Origin: Polyodon spathula
Lineage: Eukaryota > Chordata > Actinopteri > Acipenseriformes > Polyodontidae
Length of the DNA: 64,000 nucleotides
Direction: 5' to 3'
NCBI RefSeq assembly: GCF_017654505.1
Contig: NC_054560.1
Span: forward strand, 790,389-854,388
The notes under the pieces were generated by a model, which made no database searches, had not been told where the DNA came from, and saw only the letters and a program-made list of their open reading frames with translations. The position numbers and the translations under genes are program-made. Position 1 is the stretch's first letter. Every line of letters starts with the position of its first letter. This document shows, piece after piece, positions 23,752 through 35,584 of the stretch.

Positions 23752-24335
23752 TGTGATGAGTCAAAGGGGTTTCGGTCTGCAATTCAGCCTCCCAACAGTA
23801 GAAGGCATCAAACCAACTCGGGACTTCCCTTACCAAGGTCTTGTGACCATGACAAAAGTCATCTTTTTGAGGGGCGGCACCTTGGTGAGGGGCGGAAGTA
23901 TGAGTATATAAATTCCAGCCACTGGAGTCAAGTGAAATTAAGGATACCTGTCAGTTTGGGATTGGTGATCCACTGACTACCGGGGCGGGGTTTGCATACT
24001 AAAGGGAACGTGCTACTGTGTTCGGGGTTGGTCCTAAGGAATAGAGGCGGGGGAAAAAAGGCTGGAGGGAAGTACGTGGGAGTTTGGACTGTGTCACGAA
24101 CGGAGGCCTTACTAACTTGGCTCTTTTCTGTTTTTATTCCTTTTTGTTTTATTTTTGGATTTAAGCAGAGCGCGAAGAGGACTAAGAGGCTTCCGTTCCT
24201 TTATTTTTGATTACTCCAGCACTCCCTCCCTCACATCCTTCTTTATTATTTTTCTTTTTTTTTCCCGTGTAATATTAAATAAAATTTTAATTTTTACACG
24301 TAAATCACTGTCTGGAAAATCCATTTTTACTCACA
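23752..24335 (+). repeat. 3' LTR of the gypsy element
   Basis: 584 bp, TGTGATGAG to ACTCACA, collinear with the 5' LTR. Confidence 0.95.
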
Positions 24336-24439
24336 CGCCTCACAGGTGGACATGGGTTACATGTCCACCTCATATTGCAGTAGCACAAAAACTTTTATTG
24401 CTCAATAATTTGGAAACACCAATGGATGGCAAATTAGCC

Positions 24440-24870
24440 TACACAGGCGTTGCAGCCGCGGCAGCCCCAGGCAATGCAGAGCGACAGGCAGCCCCAGGCG
24501 ATACATAGTGACAGGCAGGCCCAGGCAATGCAGGCGTGACAGCCCCAGGCGATGCAGAGCGACAGGCAGCCCCAGGAGATGCAGACGTAGCAGCCCCAGG
24601 TGATGCAGGTTGCTTCAGCTTCTCTGGTAGTGGGCGGGAGTACCAGGTAGTCTCCCTTAATCACTGGGGATTGGTACAGCTCTCCTTCAGTTGCTGGGGG
24701 CTGGTGTGGCTCTTGTTCGGTCACTGGGGACCGATACAGCTCTCCTCTGGGCTCTAGAGTGGACGTGCCTATTGCCTGTGGAGGTGGGATAGGCATAGCC
24801 CCTCCCAGTGGCACTGGAGATGGTAGGGCCCTTCCCATATCTACAGCCAGGTAGGAGAGTACCACGGCTG
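24440..24870 (-). pseudogene. Relic of a gag-like proline-rich tail with a minisatellite
   Basis: The minus-strand frame has EPHQPPATEGELYQSPVIKG, close to EEEPHESPVIRVDYTPLPP encoded at about 36205-36260 in the short LTR element. It is therefore probably a fragment of that family in reverse. Beyond it, 24446-24610 is a degenerate repeat of about 27 bp (GCAGCCCCAGGCGATGCAGA), which gives Cys- and Trp-rich frames. Confidence 0.55.
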
Positions 24871-25924
24871 TGATGTCTGAGAGGGATTCTGGGCGGTGTT
24901 GTTTTTCCCATACTTCCCATAACTCCCCAGATTGTTTGGTCTACACTCGATACGGTTTGGTACATTTGGTATGAAGTGTGAACAGCAAAGTCCTCTTGGG
25001 AAACTAACCATCCCACGTCTACCTAAAGAGGTCCAAATGAGTCTGGTTCACTTGCTAAACCTCAAATGTGAACAACTGCTGGACTTGATCCTTTTGCACA
25101 TATGAAACAAACTATACAAGGTAACATCTCTCAGAAGTAAATGTTTCATGTGTAGTTTAGTCCATATTCTGAGAAAACAAGTGGAGCAAAAACAGCCTTA
25201 TGTTGGATACACATATACTTACATATAGAGCTCATACATAGAAACTGGATAGTTAAAAAAAAAAAATAAAAAAAAAAATTATAGATTTCATAGAATAAGC
25301 TAATTTGAAGACAATTTGGGTTTAATATTCAAGTGAAGCAGCCAGAGAGCAGGGAAGATTTTAGATGACTTGAATGGTGATTCCATTCTATCCTATGTTT
25401 TTAGGGAAATGCCACATCAAAATTGCATCGGTGTGCTCAGCAAGATAATAGCAGAGCAATTTAATTGGCTGTGTATCAGCGCCATTGAAAAATAAAATAA
25501 GCAATCTTATGGAGTATGTGTTTAATCATTCCGATTATGTGTTTATCATGTTTAAATGGTAATACTAATAGCTTATCTTTTTTTTAATTTGGCTTTATGT
25601 ACATTTAAATGTTTTGAGATGACAATATAAAGAAAATAATAAGTTGTTATCATCTGCAATAAATACACCCAATATTTAATTTAAGCTATTACTGTGTTAT
25701 TATATACTGTTATTTTAATGGCTTTGGAGTTGGTACGACATCAGTAAATTGAAGAAAAACGTTTTTTACTCTGCAGATCTGATATTTTCCTTTTTTTCTT
25801 AAATTTGAAAATTCTTTATTCAAGAAAGCCATATGAGCTAATTTAACTCATTTTCATAGATGTCCTGGCAAGGGCAATACATTTACAGTTTTCCACAAAC
25901 AAAAATTGAAGACACCATAAATAC
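24871..25924. other. No gene recognised
   Basis: AT-rich sequence with A runs near 25256-25279. Bases 24900-25090 have GGTTCACTTGC and TGTGAAC words of the kind seen at the ends of some DNA transposons, but no partner end was proved. Confidence 0.35.
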
Positions 25925-28720
25925 AATCAATAAATAAATAAATAAATAAACGAATATAAAACACAGAGCAGTTCAATGAGCAGTTCAGTAAAATCATATA
26001 GTACACATACAGGGCTCAGATAGATACTGGTGCAACAGTTTTTTTTTTTAAATGACGGGTCTCTGATCTGAGCATAACTGGCAAGTGGTTCCAGTCAGAG
26101 GCTGCAGTAAAAGCAAACAATTTTCTACCCACAACACTCTTAAATGTAGGTGTTACAAAATATTTAGTACCACTGACATTGCGCAAACTGTACCTACTAG
26201 AAAACTCCTGAAAAAACCTGTTTAAATAAACAGGCAGTGCATTGTGTGCCCCTTTAAAGTGAGTCAGGTACCAATAGTTTCCAATTCCTTCTGTTTGCAG
26301 GTGTCAGTAAATTTAACCTGGAGTATAAGCTGCATTGATGCTCTAGTGGGGTGCACTGGAGTACAAATCTACAGATCCTGCTAAACATTGTATCCATCTT
26401 TTTCAATGACTCCTTGTTAAGCTGTCCTATAGATGACATCATTGTAATCTAGAATGAGGAATAGAAGTTGCTGGCCTTGCTGTAAAGCCTAAACAGTGGC
26501 GCTGACCATACAATACACCCAGATTCCTTCCAATTCTACAGCATATTTCTTTGATATTTTTTCAATATAGACCCCTAGATATTTAAAGGTATCAACTCTC
26601 TCCGGTAGCGTAGTCTTACGTGTGGTAATGGAAAAATGTGCGCTATTGTTTTGTATCAATTTCTCTGCACCAAATAACATGATATTTGTCTTTTTTTGTT
26701 TAAGATCAGAACGTTATCAAACCATTTTTGAAGTTCCAGAAAATCGCTCTGTAGTATCTTAGTTAAATCATGGATATTATCAGATCTGTAGTACACCACC
26801 GTATCATCCTCATACATATGTACTGAACTTTTCTTACAGATTTTGGGTATTTCATTAATAAAAATAAAAAATGAGAGGTCCAAGAATTGATCACTGTGGG
26901 ACTCCCAGGGATATAGGCATAAGGTCAGATTTCTTTTTTTCATACAGTTGCTTGGGTATGTTCCATTAGATATGATTTAAACCATAACAGTGAAGGATCC
27001 GTTACTCCAAGGTTACTTAACTTACTGAGAAGTATTATATGGTCAACTAGGTCTAAAGCCTTAGATGAGTCAATAAAAATGGCACCAATAAGTTTCTTTT
27101 CTCCCATAGCCTGATATATATTAATTTTAATAAAGCTGTTGTGGTTGAGTGAGCTTTTCAAAAACCCAATTGATAATCTGTAAATAAATTATTTGTTGTT
27201 AGGTAATTAGTCAATTGGGTTTGTACGATTTTTTTGATAATCTTTGATAAGACTGGTAAAATAGATATAGGCCTATAGTTACCAGGGGCTGTGATGTCCC
27301 CACTTTTAAATATGAAAGATACTAATGCTTGTTTTAGCTGGTATAGCATTTCGCCAGACATAACAGACCTATTAATTAATGTAGCTAGCTGATTTTTCAA
27401 TGGGTAGGCAGCTACCTTAAGAAGTCTAGGTTCTATCCCAGTCTAGGTTCTATTTTTCCACACCTGCTTTTTTGGAAACATCAATTTGCATTAAAAATGT
27501 ATATACTTCCCCCTCATTTACTGAAGGTTGTATATATTTATTTTTCATGTTGCTGCAAGTTTCTGATGAAATCAGATATGCAGATCACCTCAATTTGCAC
27601 ACATTTCACATTTCTCCAATTGGGAAAAAAAAAAAAAAAAAACATTTGAAAAATGTTGCAGAGGGACTAAGCTGAACTCAAAGGCAGCAGCCTGGTGAAT
27701 TGCTGCTACGAGATAATATTTCATATTTAAAACATACCCATGTTTATTATTTTTGGGTGCTTTTCATACTGATGCAAGTAGAACAGAATAACACGATCTT
27801 CCAGAAGGTTACAGGATTAGCCTTGAGGTCTCTCAGTCTCCCTGTAGATTCAAAATAATGTTGGTTCCTCTGTTGTTTTCATGGGTACATTCAGAATTGG
27901 TTTTGTGTTGCACAGATTTCTTTTACACACATCAAGCTTGTGAGGGAAAAAAAGTCTGTTCAGACTTTCAACAACTTTGATAGGACAATCGAATATTTGC
28001 TGGGGGTTTCAGAACTACTGCTGCAGATCAAGAAGAACAGGATACCATTTTAAAATGCAGGTTCGGTCCCAGGAATATGAACAGAACTATCATTCGAACC
28101 ACTATCTGATGCTGACCTATGTCGACCTATGTCCAAGTTTGGATATGTAAGTTCTCAAAGTATTCCATGAAGGGCAACCACACCTTGTGAAACTTGTCTT
28201 TGGAACCTCTTAATGTAAACTTAATGTTCTCCAATTCAGATGTTACATCACCCATCAAAATCAGTTCCTTGCCTGAATCCATCCCTGTCAAGAATGTGCT
28301 CAAATTTTCATAAGTAGATGGATCAGAAGTAGAAGCTCTGTATAGGCAGCCAACGGTTAGTTCCTTATTTCCGCCTAATTTCAATTTAGCGAAATAAAGC
28401 TTTTAACGGGTAAAGTTTTGGTTTTTTATGAAGAGGATTAAAATTTATTTGATACAAAGAGGGCAACCCCCCCCAACGCCTCTTTGTGCGGTCCATGCAA
28501 TATGTTGAAAAGTTATCTAATTCTATTTGAGCGTTGTCAATTCTAGTGGATAACCAGGGTTCAGAGATTGCAAGTACGTCAGGTTTATGAGTTTCAGTCC
28601 AGATTCGGAGCTGATAAATTTTAGGTACAATGCTACATATGTAAATATGGAATCATTTTAAGCCCCTGACTGCAGACCAGTTTACATCTGGTTGAGTCAC
28701 ACATGTTGTTCAGGACCGGC
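25925..28720 (-). pseudogene. L2-like LINE, minus strand, broken
   Basis: From right to left the pieces occur in LINE order. An endonuclease-like fragment (TVGCLYRASTSDPS, LILMGDVTSE) lies at 28127-28384. RT follows in several frames between 27400 and 26250: FKSGDITAPGNYRPISILPV, GAIFIDSSKALDLVDH, then SVHMYEDDTVVYY, where the catalytic motif reads YEDD instead of YADD. A C-terminal part runs to about 26254. The 3' end is an ATAA-type simple repeat at 25925-25950. Frameshifts, stops and foreign-looking DNA near 27480-28100 show decay. The NYRPIS block and tail favour the L2 group. Confidence 0.8.
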
Positions 28721-29773
28721 CAAGCTTAACTAGACACATGTGATCTATGATTTAATTACACTGAGAGTGAAAGAAACTAAAGCTCTGATCCAACCCGAAC
28801 AACTGGACAAAACCCACAAAAATAGTCAAATATATTCAGCCTTTTCTTAAATGAGTGCCTAACATAGGAGAACAGAGCAGTATGGCGTAAGTGAATACTG
28901 CACTATTCTCCCGCTGCATGTCATTCAACATGTGTTTTAATTAAATTAGCAAAGTGCTGCCTCCGTTCCTCCTTTCTTTGACAGCAATATGTCACAGTCT
29001 AAAACATGCTATTAAAAACTGAAACAATACTTCAATAGCTGCTATCTTTCAAGATACTTTGCAGGATATTGTAAACATCCGGTTCACAGACCATATAAAC
29101 AAACCGAGTGGACTTGCAAACTGCATTGTGAACACAAATTGACTCGGTCCTGATAAATGAAACGAAATGAACCAGACCGAGTCCATTTGAAACGGACCCA
29201 GTGTGAATGCAGCCTTAGTGTTTGTTTTTATTGTTTCCGGACAGAAACAGTATTCTCATCGGTTTATAAGAACAAAATTAGCAGCTTTCAGCAAGATAAT
29301 TGCGTGATGCGTTAAGTGAGCCGCTCAGAGCAGTGCTCGGTGAAAGAACCCACTGAACGACAGCTCAGCTCCCTCTGGGCAGCTCAGTGAAAGAACACTT
29401 AACGATGGCTCAGCTCAACTCCCTCTGAGCAGCTCACAGCACTGCAGAGCAGATTTCATCAGTGATCTGAGTAAGCAGAAAAATTCTCACTCTGACCGCT
29501 CAGTCACTTCCGCGCATGGCTCGCATACTAATGAGACCCTTCACACTGTATAAATCAATACACACAGCATTCTAAATTCCATCACAATTTTATGACAAAC
29601 TGCCATTTTATTTATTTGTTATAAAACCACTGCCACAAAATGAGTGACATTCCACCAATTTTCTTTAATATATTTGGAGATGAGACTATCAGATTACTTA
29701 GACAAGGACTGAGAAAGTACGGTAAGAACAGTTTCTGGAACACCGCTTTGTAATTTGCTAAATACTGTAAATT
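28721..29773. other. No gene; possible transposon end near 29060-29215
   Basis: Bases 29060-29215 contain an imperfect inverted pair (ACCGAGTGGACTTGCAAACT against ACCGAGTCCATTTGAAACGG and neighbours) and end in GTGTGAATGCAGCC, as some DNA transposon ends do. Bases 29310-29460 have loosely repeated CAGCTCAGCTCCCTCTG words. No exon was recognised. Confidence 0.35.
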
Positions 29774-29775
29774 TA

Positions 29776-30935
29776 CAGTGGCTGTCAAAAGTATTCACCC
29801 CCCCTTGGACTTTTCCACATTTTATTGTCTTACATCATAGAATCAAAATGGATTTAATTACAAGTTAATGCCAACACAAAAAAAGTCCATGAATCTTCTC
29901 CAAGTCCCAGGTCTCTTGTAGACTTCAGCAGGTTTTCCTCCAGGATTTCTCTGTACTTTGCTGCATCCGTTTTGCCCTCTATCTTCACAAGCTTTCCAGG
30001 CCTTGGGGCAGAGAAGCATCCCCATAGCATGATGTTGCCACAACCATGCTTCACCGTAGGGATGGTGTTCTCAGGATGATGTGCGGTGTTAGGCTTGCGC
30101 CAAACATAGCGCTTAGTGTTGAGGCCAAAAAGCTCTATTTTGGTCTCAACAGACCATAGAATCTTCTTCCACTTGGTCTCAGAGTCTCCCCATGATTTGA
30201 TGTGAGTTTTTTTCAACAATGGTTTTCTTTTTGTCACTCTACCATAAAGGTCAGTTTTGAGAAGCACCCAGGCTGTTGTTGCTGTATGCACAGTGTCTCC
30301 CAGCTCAGCCGTAGAAGACTGTAACTCCTTTAACATTTCCATAGGCCTCTTGGTGGCCTCCCTGACTAGTGCCCTTCTTGCCCAGATACTCATTTTTTGA
30401 GGACGGCCTGTTCTAGACAGATTCACAGTTGTGCCATATTCTCTCCATATTCAATGCCTTGGAAATGTTCTTCTATCCTACCTCTGATTGAAGCTTTTGA
30501 AGAACCTTATTCCGGATTTGCTTTGAATGTTCCTTCGTCTTCATGATGTAGTTTTTGTTAGGAAATGTACTAACCAACTGTGGGACCTCCCAGAGACAGG
30601 TATATTTAACCTGAAATCATGTGGAACACCTTAATTGCACACAGGTGGACTTCATTCAACTAATTATGTGACATCTAAAGACAATTGGTTGCACCAGAGC
30701 TTATTTAGGTGTGTCATAGCAAAGGGGGTGAATACTTATGCAATCAATTATTTTCTGTTTTATATTTGTAATTAATTTAGAACAATTTGTAGATTGTATT
30801 TTTCGCTTTGACATTATGGACTTTTTTGTGTTGATCAGTGGCAAAAACTCCTAATTAAATCCATACTGATTCCATGTCGTAACACAATAAAATGTGGAAA
30901 AGTCCAAGGGGGACAAATACTTTTGAGAGCCACTC
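29776..30935 (-). mobile_element. Internally deleted Tc1-type DNA transposon
   Basis: The ends are inverted repeats of about 50 bp: CAGTGGCTGTCAAAAGTATT on the left, and the complement of a matching CTCAAAAGTATTTGTCCCCC on the right, both continuing into GGACTTTTCCACATTTTATT. TA at 29774-29775 and 30936-30937 is the expected target duplication. At 1160 bp it is shorter than the usual 1.6 kb. Plus-strand sequence at the right end encodes nothing; the transposase lies on the minus strand. Confidence 0.92.
29854..30544 (-). pseudogene. Tc1 transposase relic
   Basis: The minus-strand reading starts MKTKEHSKQIRNKVLQKL near 30544, the paired-like DNA-binding region, with a stop soon after. It resumes in 30426-29854 with the linker and the start of the DDE domain (WSVETKIELFGL, VKHGCGNIMLWGCF). 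The first catalytic Asp is replaced by Val (WSVE instead of WSDE). The part that would carry the second and third catalytic acids is deleted, so the copy is inactive. Confidence 0.88.
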
Positions 30936-31065
30936 TACATGCAATACCATACTTTGGTGTTTTAGACACACTGATACACCTGACATTATTAATGTATAAT
31001 GCTCCAATGTTAATAAAGAATCTATAATGCAGTATAATGACTTCCTCTGAGATATAATATTTTCA

Positions 31066-31275
<210 letters not shown>

Positions 31276-31337
31276 TCATAGCTTTACCTTATAGTCTATA
31301 ATTGGGTGTTTCTGAAGTTAAGGATAATGCCACAACT

Positions 31338-31445
31338 AGGAACATAAAATGTTACAAATGAGAGGAAGCAATTCAGTCCATCAATCCTTGTTTGGTTCCT
31401 AGTAGCTTGTTGATTTAGATTTCTCTTAAAAGGAACCCATTGACT
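31338..31445 (-). mobile_element. CR1 3'-end fragment, reverse
   Basis: Read on the plus strand, AGGAACATAAAATGTTACAA, GAGGAAGCAATTCAGTCCAT and TTGGTTCCTAGTAGCTTGTT match the reverse complement of the CR1 tail at 33660-33751, with many changes. An old, short copy inside a fer1l6 intron or just beyond. Confidence 0.75.
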
Positions 31446-31561
31446 CAAAAGAAACATACTCTTACCTACACCTATCTTCATAACTCGTACCTACACCTAT
31501 CTTCATAACTTATCTGCTAGTCCTGGGATTCTAATTACAGCGTGCTTGTTGTAATGCAGGG

Positions 31562-32086
31562 TGTGCAGGGCTGAGAAAATGTGTTTTAAAAAAAATGGTT
31601 TAATTTGTATAATTTAAATGATTTCTAAAAACATATCCATGTGACTAGATATGCTGCCTAATTGAACTTGAATGTGCAGCAGGTGGCCAGATGTCAATTG
31701 CATAATTGATGATCAATTAACATCTTCCTTTAAAAAGGGTCTGGAAAGCCAGCCCTCTCCTCTCCTCTCCGTTCCATTCCATTCCAGCATGAGGATTCAT
31801 GACTGTGAGGATAGCCAGGGAGTGGGAACCAAGTGAATGATGAGGACCACAGGAGTGTTCCTGGAGTGGAACTTCCCTCAGTGGGAGCAGCGCTCGGCCC
31901 AAGCTTGGCCACCTTTTGTTTTCTATCTGTTTTACCCACTATGTTACCCACTATTTTACCCTAGTGGCGGCCACCAACCACTGCAACTGTCTGTGCTTCA
32001 ATAAAATCTGGACGTCTGAGTGGCGTTTTCTACTACAAACCCTCTGTGTTTTTTGATACCCACAGTGACAGAACACTCCTGTCGCA
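31562..32086 (+). mobile_element. Solo LTR with target duplication CAGGG
   Basis: 525 bp from TGTGCAGGGCTGAG to CTCCTGTCGCA, flanked by CAGGG at 31557-31561 and CAGGG at 32087-32091. It contains an AATAAAATC polyadenylation signal near 32002 and a CTCTCCTCTCCTCTCC run near 31755. No coding content. It lies in the intron between the fer1l6 exons at 33017 and 31230. Confidence 0.7.
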
Positions 32087-32227
32087 CAGGGTTTGAAACT
32101 GAGCATGTGCAATACACTGTCTGTGATTTGTAATCTGTGCTTTTCACTACATTACCATGCAATCTGGTTGGCCTTTTGAATTGCCTCCCTCTACTGTCTG
32201 GTTGATGACAGCAAACTACAACATCAA

Positions 32228-32300
32228 GGTATGTTGTGTAGCAGGCAATGATGGTCCGAATGGCCCCCTCTCATTTGTAACTTATTTTGTTCTTATTTTC
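32228..32300 (+). mobile_element. CR1 3'-end fragment
   Basis: GATGGTCCGAATGGCCCCCT, CTCATTTGTAACTTATTTTG and TTCTTA correspond to the CR1 terminus seen at 33700-33751. Confidence 0.65.
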
Positions 32301-33016
32301 GACAGTTTCAAATAAATGTAGGTTAGTGGGATTTGTTGGAGCTAGAATATTTTAAAAAAGTTTTTATAAACCTTTTGAAACAATTTTTCAGACAGTTACC
32401 TCTACATACATATTTTATACCTTGTGTTCTGTTCCATTATCCATTTAAGATATTAAACACACATTTTTTCATAATATACAGGATAAAGATTAATTTATTA
32501 ACTTAGTTAATAAAAGCTGAGGTCTTTGTGCATAATGCTCAATTAAATTCAACAGGTTTTCACCTAAGGAGTCAATATCTAACATTTCTCTCATTACTTT
32601 GTCTAGTTGTGTAGTACATTGGTTACCATTACAACATATTATGCAATGCTACCACTGCAGCTCAAAATAAGTTATTTTATTAAGATATAAAAAGGTGATA
32701 TTTTTACTGTTGTTAGCAGGTAAACCCCATAAGATGATAAGACAGAGTATTCAGTAACACCCATCCTGTGCCAGCCTTTATACCAAATTTGATAATTACA
32801 GCAAGTCTAGTGCCTATTCTATTCTGCCACATAGCTTCCTGTAATAGTTGTGAACTGATAGCAATAACATTGTACATTATGAATACTCTACTATGACTGA
32901 TCTACTGTGGCCAATGAGTTTATTATATAAGAATGTATTGAGTCATAAATATAAACTCATGTAATTTAGATTTTAGATATCTCATAATACTTGGGGTTGA
33001 AACCCATCTACTGTAC

Positions 33017-33138
33017 CTTGGAGCCCACTTGTGTCACTGGTGGGGTTTTTGGTGTTGGTGGTGGATCTATATTGACATAGATTTCTTCTGGGGGAGATGC
33101 CTCAATAACAGTTGTTTCATCCTCTTGTTCTCTCACTC
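33017..33138 (-). CDS. fer1l6: fer1l6 exon: acidic and proline-rich linker
   Basis: 122 nt. The acceptor is TTACCTTCAG and the donor AAG|GTACAG. The first two bases complete the codon left by the exon at 37389-37566, and it ends in phase 0. It encodes an acidic stretch (VREQEDETTVIEASPPEEI) and YVNIDPPPTPKTPPV. In FER1L6 a similar low-complexity linker with a YV.(I/V).PPPT motif lies between the two modules. Low conservation is expected here; the splice phases are the main support. Confidence 0.85.
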
Positions 33139-33320
33139 CTGAAGGTAACAATGAAATCACTTATTAATGAATAATTCATTATTCACACAAATTGCCCATT
33201 GGAATAGCAATTTGCAAAAAGGAACATTGTAATAAACTGTACGTTATTTTCTATAAAATAATTTATCGTATATACTGGTATATAATTATGACAAAACGTG
33301 TATTTTACTGGTCAGCTGCT

Positions 33321-33751
33321 GAGCGACCAGAATTATTCCGGGCTTAAAAGGCATGTCATATGCAGACAGGCTAAAAGAATTGAATCTGTTCAGTCTTGAA
33401 CAAAGAAGACTACGTGGCGACCTAATTCAAGCATTCAAAATTCTAAGAGGTATTGACAGTGTCGACCCAAGGGACTTTTTCAGCCTGAAAAAAGAAACAA
33501 GGACCAGGGGTCACAAATGGAGTTTAGAAAAAGGAGCATTCAGAACAGAAAATAGGAGACACTTTTTTACACAGAGAATTGTGAGGGTCTGGAATCAACT
33601 CCCCAGTAATGTTGTTGAAGCTGACACCCTGGGATCCTTCAAGAAGCTGCTTGATGAGATTTTGGGATCAATAAGCTACTAACAACCAAACGAGCAAGAT
33701 GGGCCGAATGGCCTCCTCTCGTTTGTAAACTTTCTTATGTTCTTATGTTCT
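33321..33751 (+). mobile_element. Young CR1 LINE 3' end
   Basis: Truncated at 33321, it carries the last part of the CR1 ORF2 (MSYADRLKELNLFSLEQRRL to DEILGSISY, stop at 33680-33682), then a short 3' UTR (CGAGCAAGATGGGCCGAATG) and a tail of CTTATGTT repeats. It differs from 51138-51570 at only two positions in about 430 bp. Confidence 0.93.
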
Positions 33752-33929
33752 AAATAGCTGATACTTCATGTATTTACACCTTTGTTAGCAAAACAAAATA
33801 CATCTGTACAATTTTAAATAAGCAGTCACTTGATTTTATCTTTTCATTACACATTGAAAAAACTTAATACATCTTCTCAAAGAAAGAGTATTATTATAAA
33901 CAAACTTCCCAAAATGCACTTAATTTCAT

Positions 33930-34854
33930 TTTCATTACATAAGAGTAGCTGCTATTTAATGCTAATATTGGACTTGGCTTTCGCCAAGATAAAATTAGAC
34001 AGTAGTTGAGGGCACCAACCAAGACCTGTCTTCGCAGTAATATATGAGCCTTTGGTGCTTTTCCTCCGCCAGGTAATGTGAATTTCTGGTGTTGATGGCG
34101 GAAGTGTAATGCTGGCTCCAGGGATCAGCCTATTGTGGCCTCCCTGGTGCCTCTTCATGGAAACCGTCAGGAATGGGCTGGGTGGGGCACTTCGTAGGTG
34201 GGTCATTAGGTGGGCACCTCCCATCTTCAGTGTTTCATCGACGAGCCGACACCTCGGGAAGGCTCAACAGTAATGCTGGCCTCTCAGCACCACTCCACTG
34301 CATCCTCCAACCCAGCCCAGTTTATTTACCTTAGCCATCCAATCCATTGATGTTAATTATTTGCTTATTGCTCCATTCGTCCAGTGCTAATGCCAAGCAT
34401 CACAACACCCCATCATGATGCCAAGTGAAGTGACCCTGGCTCGCAGTCACCTTACATCCTGTAAGAATGTGCTTCAGGGTAGCCAGTGATGAACACAAAA
34501 GACATGCAGGGTTCTCTTTACCCACATATTCAGGTTTGCGGTGATGGAAATACATCATATGTTAACCTGATTTGTAAGCTCATCTTTCTCTATTCCATTG
34601 CAGACAGGTCTCACTATGCTAATCTTATGCTGTTCCACAGTCTCCCATCTCATCCATTCTCCCTTCTTAGCCTGGGACACTAACTTGACACAATTCATCC
34701 CCGCCTCCTTTCACCTGGAGCTGCTTTGTGCCAACTTGGGGAGCCGAACTGAGACCAAAGCCTCCTCTTCCCTGTTGTACTTGCCCCATAATATCTTCCA
34801 CCACGTTTTTTGCTGTCTACTTTCTCCCAGTTCTTACTACGGGTGCTACCTCCC
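33930..34854 (-). pseudogene. LINE C-terminal region and 3' UTR, left part of a split copy
   Basis: On the minus strand 34380-34530 encodes NPACLLCSSLATLKHILTGC, the CCHC-type motif after the RT in some fish LINEs. Basic, broken reading frames lie upstream, from 34530 to 34854. Bases 34230-33930 hold a 3' UTR-like block that also occurs, in the opposite orientation, at 3628-3850. The copy is interrupted at 34854 by the LTR element and continues at 36688-36970. Confidence 0.7.
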
Positions 34855-35466
34855 TGTTCCAAAGTGCCCAGCCCCTGTGTATATTTTTTGTTGCATGTTG
34901 TGTGTTAATGTTGGTGTATAGTCATTGGTACACGGGGTATAAACAGGTCTGTGTAACACGAGTGTTTAAAATGTATATTTGTATTTAGGCATGAGGATTG
35001 GACAGCACTTCACATGCAAGTAAAATGTAATAATATGTGAGCACAGGGAATTGCACTTTATTAATTCACGTGCAGTTGTACTGCGACTCTAATTGAAGGA
35101 TTGATTAGCAATCGAGTCTCGGTACAGCTGCATAAAAGCAACATGTTTTCACTCACTCAGGGTTGTGTGTTCAGTGAGTGGAGAACAGGATTGGAGATAG
35201 ATGTAATTGTAATAATAATAATAGTTAAAATAGAAGCTCACCGTGTTTTGTCTGTATAGTCCATTTTGTTTTTCTTTTTGTTTTGGCTACGAGTGCCGTG
35301 TCCTGTGTCTTGCTTGTGTTACAACCTTTTATTTTCTGTCTGTCTGTTCATTATTAAATGCTGAGCGAGACCATTCACTCAGCTTCACCAAACTCCACCT
35401 CTGTTGTTTATTTCCTGATTCCTCGTTTCTGGTCTGACGTCACCCACTGCAGCCACCTTTGTGACA
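34855..35466 (+). repeat. 5' LTR of the short element
   Basis: 612 bp from TGTTCC to TTTGTGACA. The TATA-like GCATAAAAG is at 35130-35138, and an ATTAAATG signal lies near 35352. It matches 317-929 throughout. Confidence 0.9.
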
Positions 35467-35468
35467 CG

Positions 35469-35484
35469 TGGTGTCATTGTGGGA
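35469..35484 (+). other. Primer binding site
   Basis: TGGTGTCATTGTGGGA, two bases (CG) after the LTR and identical to 19624-19639. Confidence 0.8.
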
Positions 35485-35528
35485 TTACCAGCGCCTCCTA
35501 GACGCAGACCAGAGCGGGAACCGGAGTG

Positions 35529-35560
<32 letters not shown>

Positions 35561-35584
35561 AAAAACAAAAAAAACCCAACAAAA

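Larger units (their letters stand above)
19038..24335 (+). mobile_element. Nearly complete Gmr1-like Ty3/gypsy LTR retrotransposon
   Basis: The element spans 5298 bp with two 584-bp LTRs, a primer binding site, gag and pol, and a purine-rich tract before the 3' LTR. The pol order is protease, integrase, reverse transcriptase, RNase H. In ordinary gypsy elements integrase is last; integrase before RT is the arrangement described for Gmr1 of Atlantic cod. The gag resembles the SCAN domain, which is thought to derive from such a gag. The LTRs differ by about nine transitions, so the insertion is fairly young. Coding breaks are two in-frame TAG stops, one frameshift and one internal deletion. No target duplication was found (GGGGG on the left, CGCCT on the right). 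Confidence 0.93.

Noticed and set aside
24434..24865. 143-codon minus frame as a host protein
   Set aside because: Half is a 27-bp minisatellite, and the rest matches the tail of the gag-like protein at 36205-36260.
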